Positions 59,778-64,000 of a stretch of 64,000 bases of DNA are shown here, piece by piece. The notes beneath the pieces are model-generated. The model was not told the DNA's origin and made no database searches. It worked only from the letters and a program-made list of their open reading frames with translations. This DNA is from Buchnera aphidicola (Taiwanaphis decaspermi) (lineage in GTDB: Bacteria > Pseudomonadota > Gammaproteobacteria > Enterobacterales > Enterobacteriaceae). The stretch spans positions 124,001 to 188,000 of the forward strand of contig NZ_CP135049.1 in the NCBI RefSeq assembly GCF_039405155.1, given 5' to 3'. Numbering within the stretch: position 1 is the stretch's first letter; each line of letters opens with the position of its first letter. The position numbers and the translations under genes were made by a program.

Positions 59778-62700
59778 ATGTTAACACCTAAATTTGTTCA
59801 TCTTAGAGTTCATACAGAATATTCTCTTTTAGATGGATTATCTAAACCAAAAGATTTTGTTAAACAAAGTGTATATCTAGACATGCCTGCTATAGCTATA
59901 ACAGATTTTTTTAATTTATATGGTGTAATAAAATTTTACAGATATGCATATCATTACGGAATAAAACCTGTTATTGGTGTAGATTTTAAAATACTTTGCA
60001 AAAAAAATAAAGATTTTAATAATATAACAATATTAGCTTCTAATAATCATGGATATCAAAATTTAATAAAATTAATATCTTTAGCAAACAAATATAAAAA
60101 AAACAATCATATATTCATTACAAGAGAATTACTAATAAAATACAAAACAGGATTAATATTAATTTCTGGAGGTTTGGAAAGTGATATCGGGAAATGTATA
60201 TTAAGAAAAGATCATATAATTTTAAATGACTATATATATTTTTATAATAAACATTTTTACAATAATTATTATTTAGAAATAATTAGAACTGAAAAAGATC
60301 AAGAAGAATTTTATTTAAAAAATATTATAAATATATCAAGAAAAAATAATATACCTATTGTTGCAACTAATCAAGTATGTTTCTTAGAAGAAAAAGATTT
60401 CAATGCACATTTAATAAGAGTATCTATTCAAAAAGGAATACCATTAAGTAGTTTTGATAAAAAATTATACAGTAAAAAACAGTTTTTGAGAAGTGAAAAA
60501 GAAATGTGCGAATTATTTTCAGATATCCCTGAGTCTTTATATAATTCTGTTGAGATTTCCAAAAGATGCAATGTCACAATAAATTCTAATAAGTATTTTT
60601 TACCTATTTTCCCTACTAAAAATATAAGTGCTAAAAATATTTTAATATTAAAATCTCATAAAGGTTTAAAAAAAAGATTAAATGAAATTTATAAAAATAA
60701 AAAAGATATAAAAAAAAAACAAAAAAGATATTTTGATAGATTAAACCTAGAATTAAAAATAATTAATAAAATGAAATTCCCAGGATATTTTTTAATAGTT
60801 ATGGAATTTATACAATGGGCTAAAAAAAACAATATACCAGTAGGACCAGGTAGAGGTTCTGGAGCTGGTTCTCTTGTAGCATATTCATTAAATATTACTG
60901 AAGTGAATCCTTTATTTTTTAATTTACTTTTTGAAAGGTTTTTAAACCCGGAAAGAACTTCCTTACCAGATTTTGATATAGATTTTTGTATGGAAAAAAG
61001 AGATCAAGTAATTAATTATGTTATTAAAAAATATGGTGAAAAATTTGTATCTCAAATAATAACCTTTGGAACAATGACTGCAAAAGCTGTAATTAGAGAT
61101 GTAGGTCGTTGTTTAGGTTATACATATGGATTTATAAACAAAATATCTCAATTAATACCTAATGATCAAGGTATTAAATTAAAAAAAATTTTATATTATG
61201 AAAAAAATTTATTAAGTTTATATAAAAATAATAAAGATATTAATTTTTTAATAAATATGTCACTACAATTAGAAGGTGTAATAAGAAATATAGGAAAACA
61301 TGCTGGTGGTCTGGTTATATCTCCTCATAAAATAACTAATTTTCTACCTTTATATTATGATGATGTTAAAGGTAAATATCTTACACAATTTGACAAAAAT
61401 GATATTGAATATATAGGTTTATTAAAATTTGACTTTTTAGGTCTAAAGACTTTAACTATTATAAATAATACAGTTAAAATGATAAATAAAAATTACAAAA
61501 CAAATAATATTAATATTAATAATATTCCACTGAATGATGAAAAAAGTTTTAAAATTTTGCAAGAATGTAAAACAACAGCTGTTTTTCAATTAGAATCTTA
61601 TGGAATGAAATGTTTAATAAAAAGATTACAACCAGATTGTTTTGAAGATATTATATCATTAGTTGCTTTATTTAGACCTGGTCCATTGCAATCAGGAATG
61701 GTAGATAATTTTATTTTTCGTAAAAGAGGATTAGAACCTATTTATTATCCTGATATAAAATGGCAACATAGATTATTAAAACCTATACTTAAATCAACTT
61801 ATGGAATTATTTTATATCAAGAACAAGTTATGCAAATAGCTCAAGTTTTGTCTGGTTATACACCAGGATCAGCAGATCTATTAAGAAGAGCAATGAGTAA
61901 AAAAGATTTAAAAGAAATGAAAAAACATTATTCTATATTTCAAAAAGGTGCAAAAAAAAATAATATTGATTCAAAATTATCATCTAAAATATTTGAATTA
62001 TTGGAAAAGTTTGCTGGATATGGTTTCAATAAATCGCATTCTGCAGCTTATGCATTAGTTTCTTATCAAACTTTATGGTTAAAAACACATTATCCAGCAG
62101 AATTTATGTCCTCTGTAATGAATTCAGAAATGGATAATATAAATAGAATAGTTTTTTTAATAGATGAATGTAAAAAAATAGGAATTAAGATATTAAAACC
62201 TGATATTAATTATAGTAAATATAAATTTTATGTAAACAAAAAAAATGAAATTGTTTATGGTTTGGGATCTATAAAAGGTTTGGGATCTAAAATTATCAAA
62301 AAAATAATAATTACTAGAAAAAAATACGGTTTTTTTTATAATATATTTGATTTATGTTATCGCATATATAAAAAAAAAACTCATCGCAATTTCTTAGAAA
62401 AATTAATTTTTTCAGGTTGTTGTGATAGTTTTAATATAAGTAGACCATTAATGTTTTATATGATACCAAATGCTCTATTATACGCTACACAAAAATCTAA
62501 ATCTAAAAAAAATATGCAAATAGATATGTTTGGTCTTACAGTAAATAATAGTATTAAAAATATATGTAATTCTTATAAAAAAATAATATGGCCTAAAAAA
62601 ATTGTACTTGATAAAGAAAAAGAAATGTTAGGTTTTTATTTATCATCACATCCAATTAAATATTATAAAAATGAATTAAAAAATTATGTTAATTTCCAAA

Positions 62701-63257
62701 AAATAAAAAGAATATGTGATTATAATAATAAAAAGGCAACTAATATTGTTGGTTTAATATTTTCTTATAAAGTTAAAAATACTAAAAATAACAAAAAAAT
62801 ATGTATTATTAATTTTGATGATGGTTCTGCAAAAATAGAAATAGTGGTTTTTGAAGAAACTTTTAAAAAATATAATAAAATAATTAAAAAAAATAATTTA
62901 TTAATAATAAAAGGTTTTTTAAAATTTGATAAATACAAAAATGTGTCGCAATTTATCGCAATAAAAATAACTGATATTGATGATATGAGAAATAATTACA
63001 TAAAAAAAATAAAAATTTATTTGAACAAAAAACAAATAGAAAAAGAATATATAGATAAAATTAGCAAAATAATTAATTCTTATTTAGGTGGTAATATTAA
63101 CATATATTTAATATATGTAAAAGATGAAAAATTATACAATAAAAAAGAAAAAAATATTTTAAATAAATTTAGCAACATAAAAGTTAAAGAATCTTTATTA
63201 AATGAATTGCGAATGTTATTAGGAAAAAACAAAATAATATTTTTTTTTATTAAATAA
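59778..63257 (+). CDS. dnaE: DNA polymerase III alpha subunit
   Basis: DnaE is the replicative polymerase. It has 1159 residues (E. coli 1160). The N-terminal PHP domain begins FVHLRVHTEYSLLDG. The catalytic acidic motif is PDFDIDFCMEKRDQVI (Asp398-Asp402 region). GPGRGSGAGSLVAYSL, GFNKSHSAAYALVSYQTLWLK and the DNA-binding HhH region LKPDINYSKYKF follow. The internal beta-clamp motif is visible as QIDMF at 914-918. The OB-fold and C-terminal domain are lysine-rich and diverged but full length. TTTTAGGAAATAT precedes ATG 59778. Confidence 0.98.
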   Translation: MLTPKFVHLRVHTEYSLLDGLSKPKDFVKQSVYLDMPAIAITDFFNLYGVIKFYRYAYHYGIKPVIGVDFKILCKKNKDFNNITILASNNHGYQNLIKLISLANKYKKNNHIFITRELLIKYKTGLILISGGLESDIGKCILRKDHIILNDYIYFYNKHFYNNYYLEIIRTEKDQEEFYLKNIINISRKNNIPIVATNQVCFLEEKDFNAHLIRVSIQKGIPLSSFDKKLYSKKQFLRSEKEMCELFSDIPESLYNSVEISKRCNVTINSNKYFLPIFPTKNISAKNILILKSHKGLKKRLNEIYKNKKDIKKKQKRYFDRLNLELKIINKMKFPGYFLIVMEFIQWAKKNNIPVGPGRGSGAGSLVAYSLNITEVNPLFFNLLFERFLNPERTSLPDFDIDFCMEKRDQVINYVIKKYGEKFVSQIITFGTMTAKAVIRDVGRCLGYTYGFINKISQLIPNDQGIKLKKILYYEKNLLSLYKNNKDINFLINMSLQLEGVIRNIGKHAGGLVISPHKITNFLPLYYDDVKGKYLTQFDKNDIEYIGLLKFDFLGLKTLTIINNTVKMINKNYKTNNININNIPLNDEKSFKILQECKTTAVFQLESYGMKCLIKRLQPDCFEDIISLVALFRPGPLQSGMVDNFIFRKRGLEPIYYPDIKWQHRLLKPILKSTYGIILYQEQVMQIAQVLSGYTPGSADLLRRAMSKKDLKEMKKHYSIFQKGAKKNNIDSKLSSKIFELLEKFAGYGFNKSHSAAYALVSYQTLWLKTHYPAEFMSSVMNSEMDNINRIVFLIDECKKIGIKILKPDINYSKYKFYVNKKNEIVYGLGSIKGLGSKIIKKIIITRKKYGFFYNIFDLCYRIYKKKTHRNFLEKLIFSGCCDSFNISRPLMFYMIPNALLYATQKSKSKKNMQIDMFGLTVNNSIKNICNSYKKIIWPKKIVLDKEKEMLGFYLSSHPIKYYKNELKNYVNFQKIKRICDYNNKKATNIVGLIFSYKVKNTKNNKKICIINFDDGSAKIEIVVFEETFKKYNKIIKKNNLLIIKGFLKFDKYKNVSQFIAIKITDIDDMRNNYIKKIKIYLNKKQIEKEYIDKISKIINSYLGGNINIYLIYVKDEKLYNKKEKNILNKFSNIKVKESLLNELRMLLGKNKIIFFFIK

Positions 63258-63298
63258 AAATATTTTTCATTTAAAAAACAAAAAAGTTTTAAGTTGAC

Positions 63299-64000
63299 TT
63301 ATATATTTAATATTTTTTTTAAAAAAAAATTTATTTTTTCTATTTTTACAATTTTATTAACAGTATTTAACCTATTTTGATATTCTATTTCTTTGTTTTT
63401 GACATTTTTCTCTCTAATTACTAATAAATGAGGTACGCCAATTAATCTTATATTATTAAACATAACTCCTATTCTTTCTTTACTATCATAAAATATTACA
63501 TCTATGTTGTTTTTTTTTACTTCATTATAAATATATTCAGATGTTTTTCTAACTTTATAAGATTTGTTAATATTTATAGGTATTATACTTATAATAAATG
63601 GAGCTATGTTATTTTTCCATATTATTCCTTTTTCATCATGATTTTGTTCTATAAAAGCAGCTACTAATCTGCTTACTCCTATACCATAACAACCCATATG
63701 AATAAGTTTTTTTTGACCTAAATTATTTTTTATATTAAAATTCATACATTTAGAATATTTTTTTTCTATTTGGAAAATATGTGCTACTTCTATATTTTTT
63801 TCTTTTTTGCTATTTTTTTTTATATTTGAAATATTTTTTAATTTAGGTAATGGGAATTTTTTATTCCAATTCATATTAATGATAAAATTTTTATGTATAT
63901 TTGAAAAAAAAATAAAATTTGACATGTTTTTCATTTTTTTGTCAGCAATTAACAAAATTTTTTCGTTTATTTTTTTTAAATTATATTTTTGTATCTTTAA
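63299..64000 (-). CDS. proS: Prolyl-tRNA synthetase, C-terminal part (partial)
   Basis: ProS charges tRNA-Pro. The frame stays open from the stop at 63299 to the window edge at 64000, so the gene continues beyond it; about 233 residues are visible. They cover the end of the editing insert (IEVAHIFQIEKKY), class II motif 3 in HMGCYGIGVSRLVAAFIEQNHDEKGIIW, and the anticodon-binding domain (ERIGVMFNNIRLIGVPHLLVI). The insert region is shortened and lysine-rich compared with E. coli. It is convergent with dnaE, 41 bases apart, as in other Buchnera from memory. Confidence 0.95.
   Translation of the reverse strand, partial: LKIQKYNLKKINEKILLIADKKMKNMSNFIFFSNIHKNFIINMNWNKKFPLPKLKNISNIKKNSKKEKNIEVAHIFQIEKKYSKCMNFNIKNNLGQKKLIHMGCYGIGVSRLVAAFIEQNHDEKGIIWKNNIAPFIISIIPININKSYKVRKTSEYIYNEVKKNNIDVIFYDSKERIGVMFNNIRLIGVPHLLVIREKNVKNKEIEYQNRLNTVNKIVKIEKINFFLKKILNI

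Noticed and set aside
1-64000. tRNA genes, insertion sequences, CRISPR arrays, phage genes
   Set aside because: I searched by eye for T-loop motifs, transposase motifs and regularly spaced repeats; the only T-loop found belongs to the tmRNA.

Overview
This window is a stretch of a strongly reduced, very AT-rich gammaproteobacterial genome. Almost every gene has a close Escherichia coli counterpart. The gene order (nuoLMN - folC - cvpA - prs - prfA - prmC - sirB1 - nadE - ackA - yfaE - nrdBA - gyrA - ahpC - ung - grpE - nadK - ssrA - grxD - rnt - sodA - pth - ychF - thrCBA - hpt - truA - secA - coaE - guaC - aceEF-lpd - mtn - erpA - rsmH - ilvHI - degP - dapD - map - rpsB - tsf - pyrH - frr - bamA - fabZ - dnaE - proS) is, from memory, that of the aphid endosymbiont Buchnera aphidicola. 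I therefore read it as a Buchnera lineage, more eroded than the pea-aphid strain. No mobile elements, phage genes, CRISPR arrays or restriction systems are visible. There is one structured RNA (tmRNA), and no tRNA or rRNA gene was found.

Layout. 1-3307: end of the NADH dehydrogenase I operon (nuoL 3' end, nuoM, nuoN), then mutM (3327) and folC. 5.6-11.2 kb: cvpA, prs (-), the prfA-prmC pair, sirB1, nadE (-). 11.3-12.5 kb: ackA, broken by a one-base frameshift in a poly(A) tract. 12.7-19.0 kb, minus strand: yfaE-nrdB-nrdA and gyrA. 19.3-27.1 kb: a DUF2076 protein, a 2-Cys peroxiredoxin, ung, grpE, nadK, ssrA, grxD, rnt, sodA, pth, ychF. 27.2-31.9 kb, minus strand: the thrABC operon. 32.2-38.7 kb: hpt, pcnB, truA, secA, coaE. 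38.8-45.3 kb: guaC and the pyruvate dehydrogenase operon. 45.3-49.7 kb, minus strand: mtn, erpA, rsmH, ilvH, ilvI. 50.1-64.0 kb: degP, dapD, map, the rpsB-tsf-pyrH-frr translation cluster, bamA, fabZ, dnaE and the 3' part of proS.

Functionally the window combines respiration (Nuo, PDH), nucleotide supply (Prs, NrdAB-YfaE, Hpt, GuaC, PyrH), minimal replication, repair and translation, oxidative defence (SodA, peroxiredoxin, GrxD, ErpA), protein export (SecA, BamA, DegP) and amino-acid synthesis for an insect host (ThrABC, IlvIH, DapD).

No plainly new system is visible. The interesting signals are erosion at syntenic junctions. The whole mur/fts (dcw) cluster seems to be missing between rsmH and erpA. 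pta is missing beside a frameshifted ackA that one extra A would restore to 398 codons. speDE is missing while mtn is kept. ispE, dxr and ispU are all missing from their expected places. Other points are a mutM gene in an unusual position, a SecA without its C-terminal zinc finger, motif variants in GrxD, FolC and NuoM, and a tmRNA with tag ANNKQYALAA and a well-formed promoter.
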